Shown here: positions 39,531 to 48,916 of the stretch, in pieces
Position numbering within the stretch: the stretch's first letter is position 1
Layout: every line of letters starts with the position of its first letter
NCBI GenBank assembly: GCA_902488815.1
Contig: CABTXP010000001.1
Location: 60,970 to 124,969 of the forward strand
Source: an uncultured Eubacteriales bacterium
GTDB lineage: Bacteria > Bacillota > Clostridia > Tissierellales > Peptoniphilaceae
DNA length: 64,000 nt
Direction: 5' to 3'
The notes under the pieces: generated by a model
Told to the model about the DNA's origin: nothing
The model's input: the letters and a program-made list of their open reading frames with translations, nothing else
The model's database searches: none
Position numbers and translations under genes: made by a program

Positions 39531-40910
39531 ATGAAATATGAAAATTGGGAAAACCCCATGGGTGTTGATCCCGTCAATAAATTGTTAATACGTTTTTCAG
39601 TCCCTGCCATAATATCTTTTTTGGTAAGTGCTCTTTACAACATTGTAGACCAAATCTTTATCGGCCAAGGTGTGGGGATGCTTGGTAACGCGGCTACAAA
39701 TGTAAGCTTTCCCATGAACAACCTTGCCCTTTCCATATGCCTTCTCTTGGGAGCGGGGGGAGCTGCAAGATACAGTCTCTCCTTGGGTGAAAGGGACTAC
39801 GACAGAGCCGCCAAGTTTGCCGGCAATGTGGTAAGCTATGTAGTTATTTTTGCATTGATACTTGTAATAATAATAAGAGCAAACCTTGAGAGGCTTTTAA
39901 TTTTATTCGGTGCAACGGAAAATGTCCTTCCCTATGCAAGGACCTATGCAGGCATAACTTCCTTAGGTCTTCCCTTCCTCATGTTTACCGTGGGATTCTC
40001 CGCAATTATAAGAGGTGACGGGGCCCCGAAGTTCGCCATGGTTTCAAACCTTGTGGGGGCGATTTTAAACACAATACTTGACCCCATATTTATTTTCGGA
40101 TTTAACATGGGCATTGCCGGCGGTGCTTGGGCTACCGTTATAGGACAGTTTGCTTCCTTCTTGGTATGCCTTTACTACATTTGGCGAATTAAAAACGTAA
40201 ATCTTACGAAGGAAAGTTTTACACCATCTTTAAGTGTCTTGGCAGACATGGCAAAATTAGGTTTCACTCCTCTTATCAATCAAATTTCCATGATGCTTTC
40301 TCAAATTGTTTTAAACAACACCCTCACATACTATGGTGCAATGAGTAAGTACGGCGAGGACATTCCCCTTGCAGTTGTAGGAGTTATTACAAAGGTAAAT
40401 GTAATCTGCTTTTCATTTATCGTCGGCATATCCCAAGGCTCACAACCTATTACCGGCTTTAACTACGGAGCGAAACAATATGACCGCGTCAAGGCTACAT
40501 TTAAGTTGGCGCTGAAGTATGTAATGATTATTTCCGTTACATTCTTTGCCATATTTCAAATTTTTCCGAGACAACTTCTCTCCATCTTCGGCAAAGGTTC
40601 GGAATTATTTTATGAATTCGGCGTGGCATACTTTAGAATTTTCTTATTTACAACAGTAATAAACGGCATTCAACCCTTGGGCTCCTTCTTCTTTACAAGT
40701 ATAGGCAAGGCTAAAAAAGGAACCTTGGTATCTCTCACAAGACAAATTCTCTTTTTAATACCCTTGGTATATCTCTTTGCACGCCTCTTCGGCATTGAAG
40801 GCGTCCTCTACGCCGGTCCTATTGCCGACATTGCCGCTTGCACACTTGTAACATACTTGGTGCGTAAAGAAATGAAAGAAATTGATGCGCTCATGGCAGC
40901 GCAGGTGTAA
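39531..40910 (+). CDS. MATE family efflux transporter
   Basis: Cytoplasmic-membrane antiporter of 459 residues, of the multidrug and toxin extrusion family, likely sodium- or proton-driven. Twelve predicted helices fall in two similar halves. Family stretches are NKLLIRFSVPAIISFLVSALYNIVDQIFIG at the N-terminus (in part), GDGAPKFAMVSNLVGAILNT near residue 165, and QGSQPITGFNYGAKQYDRV near 305. The ATG at 39531 is preceded by AAAGGTGATTGCT; the GTG within that site is ignored. The substrate is unknown. The HAD phosphatase gene follows 18 nt later. Confidence 0.93.
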   Translation: MKYENWENPMGVDPVNKLLIRFSVPAIISFLVSALYNIVDQIFIGQGVGMLGNAATNVSFPMNNLALSICLLLGAGGAARYSLSLGERDYDRAAKFAGNVVSYVVIFALILVIIIRANLERLLILFGATENVLPYARTYAGITSLGLPFLMFTVGFSAIIRGDGAPKFAMVSNLVGAILNTILDPIFIFGFNMGIAGGAWATVIGQFASFLVCLYYIWRIKNVNLTKESFTPSLSVLADMAKLGFTPLINQISMMLSQIVLNNTLTYYGAMSKYGEDIPLAVVGVITKVNVICFSFIVGISQGSQPITGFNYGAKQYDRVKATFKLALKYVMIISVTFFAIFQIFPRQLLSIFGKGSELFYEFGVAYFRIFLFTTVINGIQPLGSFFFTSIGKAKKGTLVSLTRQILFLIPLVYLFARLFGIEGVLYAGPIADIAACTLVTYLVRKEMKEIDALMAAQV

Positions 40911-40928
40911 GTGTGGTAGAATTTTCTC

Positions 40929-41573
40929 ATGATGTATTTATTTGATTTAGACGGCACAATTGTAGATTCACAGGAGGGTATTACAAAAGGACTTACTTAC
41001 GCCCTTAAAAAAATGGAGATGCCTCCCCTCCCCTACGAAAAACTTTTGGAGTTTATCGGCCCAAGTTTTGTGGACAGCTTCCCTCGAATGTTGGGGACAA
41101 ATGAAGAGGAGACTAAGAGAATGATCTCCTGTTACAGAGAGTACTATGGCTCGCAGGGCAAAAAGGAGTTCACTCCTTATGAGGGCATTATCCCTATGAT
41201 TAAGGACTTACACGAGAGGGGTGCGGAAATTTATATGGCCACGGCAAAGCCTGAAATTTTTGCAAAGTTTATGGCGCATGAAATGGGAATCGACAATTGC
41301 TTTAGAGAAATTGTAGGAGCACTACCTGGCTCTCGCCACGAAAAAGTAGATGTAATAAGAGAAGTGTTAAGAGATAAGACCTACGACGTAAATGACGTAT
41401 ACATGATCGGCGACAGAAGGTCCGACGTTGATGCGGGCAAGGTCTTCGGACTTAGAACAGTGGGAGTTAAGTACGGCTTTGCTCTTAAAGGCGAAATAGA
41501 ATCTGCGGAGCCCGACTATATTTGCGACACTGTCAAAGACCTTTCACACCTTTTAAAGGAGCTTATTAAATGA
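40929..41573 (+). CDS. HAD-family hydrolase (phosphoglycolate phosphatase-like)
   Basis: A 214-residue haloacid dehalogenase superfamily phosphatase. Motif I FDLDGTIVDSQ (nucleophile Asp) is at residues 5-15, motif II is YMATAKP near 103, and motif III/IV is MIGDRRSDVDAGKVFGLRTVGVKYG near 160, given here in part. The helical cap (residues 16-80) places it in subfamily IA with Gph-like enzymes. The substrate is not evident. It overlaps the following small membrane protein gene by 4 nt. Confidence 0.9.
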   Translation: MMYLFDLDGTIVDSQEGITKGLTYALKKMEMPPLPYEKLLEFIGPSFVDSFPRMLGTNEEETKRMISCYREYYGSQGKKEFTPYEGIIPMIKDLHERGAEIYMATAKPEIFAKFMAHEMGIDNCFREIVGALPGSRHEKVDVIREVLRDKTYDVNDVYMIGDRRSDVDAGKVFGLRTVGVKYGFALKGEIESAEPDYICDTVKDLSHLLKELIK

Positions 41574-41839
41574 AGAGAAATTTAATTTATATTCTTTCAA
41601 TCTTAGGCGCGGTCGTAAGTACCCTTCTCTACTTTATAAAGGACATACCTCTCAAAGGCTCGGCCTTCGGAGAATACTATGCCTTTCCATTTATAATGCT
41701 TGTCTTCGGCATAATGATGGGCGCCATTTACAAAAACTTCGGCGGCAAGGAGAAGGGCGACCCTATATTTAAAGTACTTGTAGTTTCACTTATTGTATTA
41801 AATTTAATAAACATAGGACTTATTTTTATAAGATATTAA
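41570..41839 (+). CDS. Small membrane protein of unknown function
   Basis: An 89-residue protein with three predicted membrane segments: residues about 5-23 (IYILSILGAVVSTLLYF), 37-56 (YAFPFIMLVFGIMMGAIY) and 68-87 (VLVVSLIVLNLINIGLIFI). No known domain is recognised. It is translationally coupled to the phosphatase gene (ATGA overlap) and followed by a terminator, so the two probably act or at least are expressed together. Confidence 0.75.
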   Translation: MKRNLIYILSILGAVVSTLLYFIKDIPLKGSAFGEYYAFPFIMLVFGIMMGAIYKNFGGKEKGDPIFKVLVVSLIVLNLINIGLIFIRY

Positions 41840-41861
41840 ACTCGGGCTGCCGAGTTTTTTT
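41838..41861 (+). terminator. Terminator after the small membrane protein gene
   Basis: AAACTCGG-GCTG-CCGAGTTT, eight pairs, then a T tract. Confidence 0.92.
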
Positions 41862-41904
41862 ATTTGGCACTAATAAGCGCATTATTCGCCACATCTCTTT
41901 CATA

Positions 41905-41913
41905 TGTTATAAT
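41905..41913 (+). promoter_or_regulatory. Extended -10 promoter of sdaAB and the downstream wal genes
   Basis: TGTTATAAT, TGn joined to consensus TATAAT, 17 nt before the sdaAB start codon. No good -35. Confidence 0.55.
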
Positions 41914-41929
41914 ATTCTTGGAGGAATAT

Positions 41930-42589
41930 ATGAAAGATTATAGCGGTAGACAAATTATAGGACCTGTGATGGTAGGGCCCAGCTCCTCTCACACGGCAGG
42001 TGCTGTAAGAATTGCAAAGTGCGCGTCAAAAATTGTGGGAGATTTTGAGAGAGTGGAGTTCTATCTTCACGGCTCCTTTGCCAAGACCTACAAGGGACAC
42101 GGCACGGACAAGGCTCTCCTTGCAGGAGTAATGGGTTTTAATCCGGACAGCGACGAAATAAAAGACGCCTATGAAATTGCAAAGAAACTAAATATAGAAT
42201 ACGAATTTAAAACTATAGAACTTGAAGATGCCCACCCGAACACCGTGGAGATAGTCTTTTATAAAGGCTGTGAGTTTCAAACGGTGACAGGTTCATCCCT
42301 TGGCGGCGGCACCTTTGTCATAACAAATATAGACGGCATTGACTTACACTACAACGGTGACTTCCCCGTTCTTCTCCTTCGTTACGAAGAGAGGCCGGGA
42401 GTTATTGCCAATGTTTCAAAAGTCCTTGCGGGAGTTAAGTTAAATATCGAGACCATTAACACACAAAAGGATCGCCTTACAAATCTTGTCACACTTACTA
42501 TTGAAGTGGACAAAAACATTCCGGCGAACATTTTAAAAGCTATTGACGAGGCGGATATTTTCTTAACTACAAGGTATGTGGAGGTATAA
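41930..42589 (+). CDS. sdaAB: L-serine dehydratase, iron-sulfur-dependent, beta subunit
   Basis: Beta subunit (219 residues) of the 4Fe-4S serine deaminase that makes pyruvate and ammonia, a fermentative entry for peptide-using anaerobes. It has the signature IIGPVMVGPSSSHTAGAVRI (residues 9-28) and LHGSFAKTYKGHGTDKALLAG. The last 70 residues form an ACT domain (YEERPGVIANVSKVLAGVKL). The ATG at 41930 has GGAGG upstream; the longer in-frame reading back to 41864 would start within the promoter. It shares one base with the sdaAA start (TAATG). Confidence 0.95.
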   Translation: MKDYSGRQIIGPVMVGPSSSHTAGAVRIAKCASKIVGDFERVEFYLHGSFAKTYKGHGTDKALLAGVMGFNPDSDEIKDAYEIAKKLNIEYEFKTIELEDAHPNTVEIVFYKGCEFQTVTGSSLGGGTFVITNIDGIDLHYNGDFPVLLLRYEERPGVIANVSKVLAGVKLNIETINTQKDRLTNLVTLTIEVDKNIPANILKAIDEADIFLTTRYVEV

Positions 42590-43458
42590 TGTTTAACACT
42601 CAAAATATTTTTATAAATTACTGTAAAGAAAAAGACATGAGGTTTCACGAAGTAGTTTTTGAGCTTGAACAAAAAGAATTCGGCGAAAATAGTGAAAGTT
42701 TTTTAAACTACTTACAGTGTATCTTGGATACTATGAAGGCCTCCGCCACAAAATCTCAAAGCGAAACACTCACCACAAGATTTAAAATGATTGACAGCTT
42801 TTCAAATAAAATGTTTGATTACTCAAAGAATAGTCCAATTGTGGGAGAAGATTTGGCAAGAGCAATGAGCTATGCCTTCTCCACATCGGAGGTCAATGCT
42901 TCCATGGGAAAAATCGTAGCGGCACCTACTGCAGGTGCATCGGGTATCATACCCGCCGTATTACTTTTTGCCAAGGAAAAATACGACTTTAGTGACGAGG
43001 TTTTAATACAAGGTTTACTTGCCTCAATAGGCGTGGGAAAATTTATCGGAAAGTACGGCAACTTTTCCGGCGCACAGGGAGGCTGTCAAGCCGAGACGGG
43101 AAGTGGAGCCGCCATGGCTGCAGGGGCAATGGTTGAAATGATTGGCGGCACACCGGAAGAAGTTTTTACCGCAGCATCCATTGCTCTTATAAATGTCTTA
43201 GGCCTTGTCTGCGATCCCATTGCAGGCCTTGTGGAGTACCCCTGTACCTTCAGAAATGCATCGGGCATGATGAACGCACTTATTTCAAGTGACATGGCAC
43301 TTGCAGGCATTCGTTCCGTAGTTCCCTTTGAAGAAGTGGTGCAAGCCATGAATGAAGTGGGAAGTTTAATGGACGAAGACTTGAGAGAGACGGGTATAGG
43401 CGGTCTTGCAGGTACCAAGACGGGTATTAGAATCAGGAAGGAATTTTTAGGTGAATAA
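42589..43458 (+). CDS. sdaAA: L-serine dehydratase, iron-sulfur-dependent, alpha subunit
   Basis: Catalytic alpha subunit, 289 residues. Key stretches are KIVAAPTAGASGIIPAVL near residue 107, QGGCQAETGSGAAMAAGAM near 164 (first cluster Cys), and CDPIAGLVEYPCTFRNASG near 205 (two further cluster Cys). Three cysteines leave one iron site open for serine. The gene is coupled to sdaAB. Its stop lies 1 nt before the walR start, so the wal genes are at least partly read from the serine dehydratase transcript. Confidence 0.95.
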   Translation: MFNTQNIFINYCKEKDMRFHEVVFELEQKEFGENSESFLNYLQCILDTMKASATKSQSETLTTRFKMIDSFSNKMFDYSKNSPIVGEDLARAMSYAFSTSEVNASMGKIVAAPTAGASGIIPAVLLFAKEKYDFSDEVLIQGLLASIGVGKFIGKYGNFSGAQGGCQAETGSGAAMAAGAMVEMIGGTPEEVFTAASIALINVLGLVCDPIAGLVEYPCTFRNASGMMNALISSDMALAGIRSVVPFEEVVQAMNEVGSLMDEDLRETGIGGLAGTKTGIRIRKEFLGE

Positions 43459-43459
43459 T

Positions 43460-44146
43460 ATGAATACAGTCTTAGTTGTAGACGATGAACAGGCTATTGC
43501 CGATATAATTAAATTTAATTTGGAAAGAGAGGGCTATGAAGTCTTGACTGCAAAGGACGGAAGAGACGCCCTTAACACTTTGGAAGAAAATTCAGTGAAC
43601 CTTGTCCTATTGGACGTAATGATGCCTGAAATGGACGGCTTCACTTGTCTTAAAGAGATAAGAAAGGACTCGAAGGTTCCCGTTATAATGCTCACGGCAA
43701 AAGAAGAAGAGGTGGACAAAGTCCTTGGCCTTGAACTCGGTGCAGACGACTATGTGGTTAAGCCCTTCTCCATGCGTGAATTAATAGCAAGAGTTAAGGC
43801 CAACCTTCGCCGCAGAGAATTTGAAAACGAAGAAAATCGCGAAGCGGAATCTATCACGGCGGGCGATCTTTTAATCGACCTTAACAAGTATGAAGTGCAA
43901 AAAAACGGCAAGGTATTGGACCTTACCTTGAGAGAGTACGAGCTCCTACTCTTCCTTGCAAAGAGTCCGGACCAAATTTTTTCAAGGGAAGAGCTTTTGG
44001 AAAAAGTTTGGGGGTACGACTACTACGGCGACATCAGAACGGTTGATGTAACTGTGAGAAGACTTAGAGAAAAAGTGGAAGACAAAGACAAAGATTTTAA
44101 ATATATTTTAACCAAGAGAGGAGTAGGCTACTACTTCGGAGGATGA
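43460..44146 (+). CDS. walR: Response regulator WalR (YycF)
   Basis: OmpR-family response regulator of 228 residues, controlling cell-wall hydrolases in Firmicutes. The receiver domain has VVDDEQ (acidic pair), the phosphorylated Asp in LVLLDVMMPEMDG near residue 53, Thr in VIMLTAKEEE and Lys in DDYVVKPFS. The winged-helix domain ends with DIRTVDVTVRRLREKVE. Together with the following walK, yycH and yycI genes this is clearly the WalRK system, not PhoPR. The ATG at 43460 follows AGGTGA in the sdaAA end. Confidence 0.95.
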   Translation: MNTVLVVDDEQAIADIIKFNLEREGYEVLTAKDGRDALNTLEENSVNLVLLDVMMPEMDGFTCLKEIRKDSKVPVIMLTAKEEEVDKVLGLELGADDYVVKPFSMRELIARVKANLRRREFENEENREAESITAGDLLIDLNKYEVQKNGKVLDLTLREYELLLFLAKSPDQIFSREELLEKVWGYDYYGDIRTVDVTVRRLREKVEDKDKDFKYILTKRGVGYYFGG

Positions 44147-44147
44147 G

Positions 44148-45947
44148 ATGTTTCAAAGTATAAAGTGGAGAATAATAATTATATATTTTATCCTTGTCCT
44201 GATTTCAATGGGCATAGTAGGGAGTTTTATCATTTCAAGGCTTGAGACCACACAGATAGACTCCCTATCTTCAAATATGGACACGCAAGTGGAGTCTATA
44301 ATAAACGCTTCCGAGTATCTCCACGACGACAGCTGGTCAAAGGAAGCATTTAAAATTGACAACACTTTTAAGAGCTGGGGCCTGTCCTTCGGCGAAGTTG
44401 TAATTGCCATTGAAAATCAAAAGACACCAACCATTGTTGCAGTGTCAAATGAAGGCTTGGACACCGTAATGGGGCTAAACGCCTTTACATATAAAAATTT
44501 GCGCCCGGATTTAATTACCCAGGCCTTTCAAGGTGAAAAAGCGGAAGGTATAGTTGAGGACGAAAACACGGGCAATGTAGACAGGCACCTTGCCACACCT
44601 GTCATTTCAGACACGGGAGATGTGGAAGGAGTCTTTTACATGATAGGCTCACTTAACTCCGCCTTTAAAGTTGTAAAGGACGCAAAGAGAATTCTTTCAG
44701 GGGCAACACTTATTGCCCTTGGCATAACAACTGTACTTGGATTTGTAATCGCCCTTTCAATTACAAGACCTATTGTAGATCTTACCAAGGTCACAAAAGA
44801 GATGGCAAAGGGTAACTTTGACCAAAAAGTAGAAGTCACAAGTAACGACGAAATCGGCCAGTTAGGGAGCATGTTTAACTACCTGACTGACGAATTAAAA
44901 GACACCATTTACAAAATGGACTTGGAAAAAAGTAAATTGGACACCATCTTCAACTACATGGCTGAAGGTGTTATTGCCGTGGGAAGAAACGGAATACTCA
45001 TCCACGCAAACCCCATTGCCAAGAGAATATTGGGCATAAATCAGGAAGCTATAGGCAAGCCCTTTAACCTTTCTGACATTAATATAAATTCATTAAACTA
45101 CGACAACATCTCCACTTTAAGCGGCACCTCCGCCTTGGAACTTGAATACAGTTATTACAACATAAAGTACGCCCCTTATAAAAGCGACCAAGGTCACTTT
45201 ACAGGCCTTATTGTCGTGCTACAAGATGCGACGAAGGATCACCAACTTGAAAAGATGCGTAAGGAATTTGTTGCAAATGTAAGTCACGAATTAAAGACTC
45301 CCATTACCACAATTAAGTCCTACACCGAGACAATGTTGGAAAACGACATGGACAAGAGAAGCATGTTAAACTTCTTGGAAGTTATTTACAGAGAGAACCA
45401 CCGCATGGAAAGACTTGTTCGCGACCTTTTACAACTTTCAAACGTGGACTATGGCGCTCTCACATTAAACTTAGTAAACGTGAAGACACGTGAACTTATA
45501 GAAAATGCACGGAATGCAATGGAATTAATGGCAAGAGAAAAATCTCAAAAGATTTTAATCGACGTGCCCAAAGACATTCCACCTATTAAGGCGGACCCCT
45601 CCTTTGCGGAGCAGGTTATGATTAACATTGTTTCAAATGCAGTTAAATATACGGGAAACACAGGCGTCATTGAAATCACGGCAAGATACAGATTCGGACG
45701 AGTAATAATAACTGTAAGCGACAACGGCATCGGCATTCCCAAAAAAGATTTAAACAGAATATTTGAAAGATTTTACAGAGTGGAAAAAGGTCGCTCAAGA
45801 GAAATGGGCGGCACCGGCCTCGGTCTTTCCATTGCCAAGGAAATGATGGAGCTTATGAACGGCAAAATCACTCTTAAATCCGAATTTAAAAAAGGCACAA
45901 CTGTCACCCTTGAATTTTTAGGAGGCACAAATGAAGAACAGGCGTGA
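44148..45947 (+). CDS. walK: Sensor histidine kinase WalK (YycG)
   Basis: Membrane sensor kinase of 599 residues partnered with WalR. A first helix lies near residues 8-28, then an extracytoplasmic sensing region of about 150 residues, a second helix near 180-202 and a HAMP linker (PIVDLTKVTKEMAKGNFDQK, near 204). A PAS domain follows (about 258-360, FNYMAEGVIAVGRNG). The HisKA box has FVANVSHELKTPITTIKSY with the phosphorylated His near 378. The ATPase domain has NAVKYTGN, DNGIGIPKKDLNRIFERFY and GGTGLGLSIAKEMM. It starts 1 nt after walR and overlaps yycH by 17 nt. Confidence 0.96.
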   Translation: MFQSIKWRIIIIYFILVLISMGIVGSFIISRLETTQIDSLSSNMDTQVESIINASEYLHDDSWSKEAFKIDNTFKSWGLSFGEVVIAIENQKTPTIVAVSNEGLDTVMGLNAFTYKNLRPDLITQAFQGEKAEGIVEDENTGNVDRHLATPVISDTGDVEGVFYMIGSLNSAFKVVKDAKRILSGATLIALGITTVLGFVIALSITRPIVDLTKVTKEMAKGNFDQKVEVTSNDEIGQLGSMFNYLTDELKDTIYKMDLEKSKLDTIFNYMAEGVIAVGRNGILIHANPIAKRILGINQEAIGKPFNLSDININSLNYDNISTLSGTSALELEYSYYNIKYAPYKSDQGHFTGLIVVLQDATKDHQLEKMRKEFVANVSHELKTPITTIKSYTETMLENDMDKRSMLNFLEVIYRENHRMERLVRDLLQLSNVDYGALTLNLVNVKTRELIENARNAMELMAREKSQKILIDVPKDIPPIKADPSFAEQVMINIVSNAVKYTGNTGVIEITARYRFGRVIITVSDNGIGIPKKDLNRIFERFYRVEKGRSREMGGTGLGLSIAKEMMELMNGKITLKSEFKKGTTVTLEFLGGTNEEQA

Positions 45948-47319
45948 TATTTTTTACAATATACTCCTTACAGCATTAATAGCCTCTACAATATTTTTGG
46001 CGTCAAAAATTTGGCTTGAACTGCCTCAGTTTAAAAAATCGAAGGTCCCGGCACCTGAAAAAATTGTAACGGAAGAGAGCTTTACCAAAATTCTTCGCCC
46101 TGACAGAATTATTGTAAACACGGGAGAAAAAAATCACTATGTACTTCACAACTCCTATGACTATTTTTTAAAAAACATAGATTTTTTCAAGGGAATTATT
46201 TTGGCTCTAAGGGAAGAGTCAATGGAGGAGATTAACGAGGAGACCTATGCTCAACTTATGAACTCCCCTTCCATAGTTTTAAGCTTTCATCGCGAGTTGA
46301 ACTCCCGTATATTTTTAAACCTTATCGACTCGGAAGAAAAGAAAAAGGACATTAAGGAAACAAATTCCGTGGACTTTCAAGAGATTTACATAGCAAGGGA
46401 CAACTTTGTCTGCATTAAAAACAAGTCGGGACACTTTGTCATTAAAGACCTATACTTCGACTTTAACTTGGACAGCTACCTTGACAAGGTTTCAAAGGAA
46501 TCACTCCCCAAGTATGAAAGCCTTTACGAAAAGTACGGCACCGTGTCTGAAATTTTTTATCCCGAAGGATATTTTTTAATCAATCAAAACGTAATATACA
46601 AAAATGTCTTGGCGGATTTGGAAAGACAATACATTAACGACCTGGCAGTGAGATTTCTCTCTACAAATATAGAGTATGTAAAGGAAATAAGAGAAGATGA
46701 TGCGGTGACCATGGTCTACGGCCTAAGGTCCCTTCGCATTAAAGAAGACGGGGAACTTTTTTACACAAATTCGGAAGAATACAAGAAGGAAAGTCCCAAC
46801 TACTACAAGTCAATTGAAAGTTGTGTAAACTTTATCAGTCGTATATCCGGCCTTGACTCGGACATTTATATTTCCGACTCGGTACCTATAAAAGACAAGG
46901 ACCGTGAAGGCTATAAAATTTCCTTTAACTTCAGACAGGACTCCATTCCCATAAGCCTTATAGAAGGTGAAAACTATATAGAGGTGGAAGTCTTTAACGA
47001 CCACATAAAAAGTTACAGAGAGTTTTACAGAAGGCCCGGGGAAAATCCCTCCAACGAGCCGGAAAAACTTACGCCTGTAAGTATAGAGACTATATTTGAA
47101 TCCTATATGAAGTACAAACACCTTCCTATAGAAGTTGAAACTTACAAGGAGCAGTTTGACGACTTTGTAAAGTCAATAGACTACATGCACCTCACCTACT
47201 TGGACTCAAAAGAGGCGGAAGGAGAAAATTTGTTAAAGGTTTCAATTGAAGTGGATATAGATAACAGCAGAATATACTTTGACCCGACGTCGGGAGAAGT
47301 GCTGCCGGAGGACAAATGA
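45931..47319 (+). CDS. yycH: WalK regulator YycH (WalH)
   Basis: Membrane-anchored extracytoplasmic protein of 462 residues. One N-terminal helix (about residues 9-27, NILLTALIASTIFLASKIW) is followed by a large outer domain with YycH-family stretches (LRPDRIIVNTGEKNHYVL, YFLKNIDFFKGIIL). In Bacillus, YycH and YycI form a complex with WalK at the membrane and restrain it; in Staphylococcus they activate it. The direction here is unknown. GGAGGCACAA inside the walK end serves as ribosome binding site. It overlaps yycI by 4 nt. Confidence 0.9.
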   Translation: MKNRRDIFYNILLTALIASTIFLASKIWLELPQFKKSKVPAPEKIVTEESFTKILRPDRIIVNTGEKNHYVLHNSYDYFLKNIDFFKGIILALREESMEEINEETYAQLMNSPSIVLSFHRELNSRIFLNLIDSEEKKKDIKETNSVDFQEIYIARDNFVCIKNKSGHFVIKDLYFDFNLDSYLDKVSKESLPKYESLYEKYGTVSEIFYPEGYFLINQNVIYKNVLADLERQYINDLAVRFLSTNIEYVKEIREDDAVTMVYGLRSLRIKEDGELFYTNSEEYKKESPNYYKSIESCVNFISRISGLDSDIYISDSVPIKDKDREGYKISFNFRQDSIPISLIEGENYIEVEVFNDHIKSYREFYRRPGENPSNEPEKLTPVSIETIFESYMKYKHLPIEVETYKEQFDDFVKSIDYMHLTYLDSKEAEGENLLKVSIEVDIDNSRIYFDPTSGEVLPEDK

Positions 47320-48161
47320 ATCGGAAAAAGACGAGGATAATACTCCTTTCAATTTTAATAATTACAAATATAATTCTCCTTGGCATTTACTTGACCACGG
47401 AGAAAAAATTAAATAACAGGGACACAAAGGAATTTGCACGGGAGACGGTAAATATTTTAAAGGAACACAAGATCACAGTGTCCACACCAATACCCATAAA
47501 GAAAAAACCTCTCAAATCTCTCCGCGTGGAGTTTGAGTCCATAGATCCCGAGACCTTAAACGACAGGTTTTTTGAAGGAGAAGGACAAATCGAAACACCT
47601 TCCCGCAACAAGGTGGAAATTCAAAATTCAAATGAATTTATAACGGTAATAAACGACAAGAGAATCCTCTACGAAAATACCGGTGTGAAAAAAGGGGAAG
47701 GAAAAATTGAAAAGGACGATGCGGAGTTTTACTGTCTCAGATTTTTAAAAGAAAAAGGCTACGACACAAAGGACATGTCCCCCGCCATCGTTGAAGAAGA
47801 TCAGGGCAAGTTCTATGTGAATTTTTACAAAAAATACAAAGACAAGGTCTTGGAAAAGTCCTTTACCAACTTTACCTTGGATGAAAAAGGCATTAAGACC
47901 ATGGACCGACTTTGGCTAAATGTAATAGAAGAAGGCTCTCTTAAAATACATATATGGCCCGCATCAAAGGCACTTCTCTCCCTAATCTCAAATGAAGATT
48001 ACGAGGGCAAGGAGATAGTGGACATAAATATGTGCTGGTACTTTGACCCGGAAGCCCAAGGATATGTAGAAGACATAACCAAAGCTAAGCAGGGACGTGC
48101 CATACCTGCATGGCGCATAGTATTTTCCGACGGAGAAAGTACAATAGTCGAAGGCTATTAG
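47316..48161 (+). CDS. yycI: WalK regulator YycI (WalI)
   Basis: A 281-residue bitopic membrane protein: basic start (MNRKKTR), one helix near residues 8-26 (IILLSILIITNIILLGIYL) and an outer domain. That domain has PepSY-like repeats, such as AEFYCLRFLKEKGYD near 135 and the ending GRAIPAWRIVFSDGESTIVEGY (in part). Length, position and topology match YycI. The usual next genes walJ (yycJ) and htrA do not follow; instead come three genes with links to D-amino acids and gamma-glutamyl bonds. Confidence 0.9.
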   Translation: MNRKKTRIILLSILIITNIILLGIYLTTEKKLNNRDTKEFARETVNILKEHKITVSTPIPIKKKPLKSLRVEFESIDPETLNDRFFEGEGQIETPSRNKVEIQNSNEFITVINDKRILYENTGVKKGEGKIEKDDAEFYCLRFLKEKGYDTKDMSPAIVEEDQGKFYVNFYKKYKDKVLEKSFTNFTLDEKGIKTMDRLWLNVIEEGSLKIHIWPASKALLSLISNEDYEGKEIVDINMCWYFDPEAQGYVEDITKAKQGRAIPAWRIVFSDGESTIVEGY

Positions 48162-48193
48162 TATGTGCTATAATATGTTCTTTAGGAGGAAAA

Positions 48194-48916
48194 ATGAACA
48201 ACAAACCCATTATAGGGGTGACACCCCTTTACAATAAGAGACTTGATACAATATGGATTTTAAATCACTACTTTGATTTAATAAATATGGCGGGAGGCAT
48301 ACCTCTTATGCTCCCCTTTCAAACCACGGAAGACGCTGACATGGAAAAACTTCTCTCCCTTTTAAACGGAGTCCTCTTTACAGGAGGTCAAGACGTGGAT
48401 CCGAAGTACTACAAGGAAGAGCCGGCACCGGAGCTTAAAGAGACTTGTCCTGTGAGAGACGAATTTGAGTGGCGCTTTTTGGACAAGGTGTTGGAGACGG
48501 ACATACCCGTCCTATTTATCTGCAGGGGTATGCAGCTTTTAAATGTAAAAAAAGGCGGCACCCTTTACCAGGACTTAAATACCTATTACAAAGGCGTGAC
48601 CCTTGAGCACTCAACAGGAGATGAAAAGGCGTTAGAACTTGTTCACAGCGTCAAGTACCAAGGCGGATCCAAATTCGACTCCCTCTTTGACAAGGAATTT
48701 AAAGTAAACTCCCTTCACCATCAAGGGATAAAGGATTTGGGTAGAGACCTTCACGTCAATCTCTTGTCAGATGACAACATAGTGGAAGGGGTAGAGCTTA
48801 CAGACAGAACCTTCGGCATGGGACTGCAGTTCCATCCGGAACTGATCTACGACAAGTCCGAAACGGTTAAGAGACTTATAGGAGAATTTATAAGTAAGGC
48901 AAAGGAATACAAATGA
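48194..48916 (+). CDS. Class I glutamine amidotransferase-like peptidase (C26, gamma-glutamyl type)
   Basis: Cytoplasmic hydrolase of 240 residues, of the gamma-glutamyl-GABA hydrolase (PuuD) / peptidase C26 group. The N-terminus KPIIGVTPLYNKRL, the turn LFTGGQDVDPKYY near residue 73, the nucleophile Cys in LFICRGMQLLNV near 111 and His-Glu in GLQFHPELI near 213 make a complete catalytic triad. In this setting (after walRK, before a racemase and an ATP-grasp ligase) a role in cutting a gamma-glutamyl or cell-wall amide is plausible, but the substrate is unknown. The ATG at 48194 has TTAGGAGGAA upstream. It overlaps the racemase gene by 4 nt. Confidence 0.88.
   Translation: MNNKPIIGVTPLYNKRLDTIWILNHYFDLINMAGGIPLMLPFQTTEDADMEKLLSLLNGVLFTGGQDVDPKYYKEEPAPELKETCPVRDEFEWRFLDKVLETDIPVLFICRGMQLLNVKKGGTLYQDLNTYYKGVTLEHSTGDEKALELVHSVKYQGGSKFDSLFDKEFKVNSLHHQGIKDLGRDLHVNLLSDDNIVEGVELTDRTFGMGLQFHPELIYDKSETVKRLIGEFISKAKEYK

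Noticed and set aside
43460..45947. PhoPR as identity of the two-component system
   Set aside because: The following YycH and YycI genes and the PAS-containing kinase identify WalRK; the nearby pst genes are transcribed separately and about 5 kb away.
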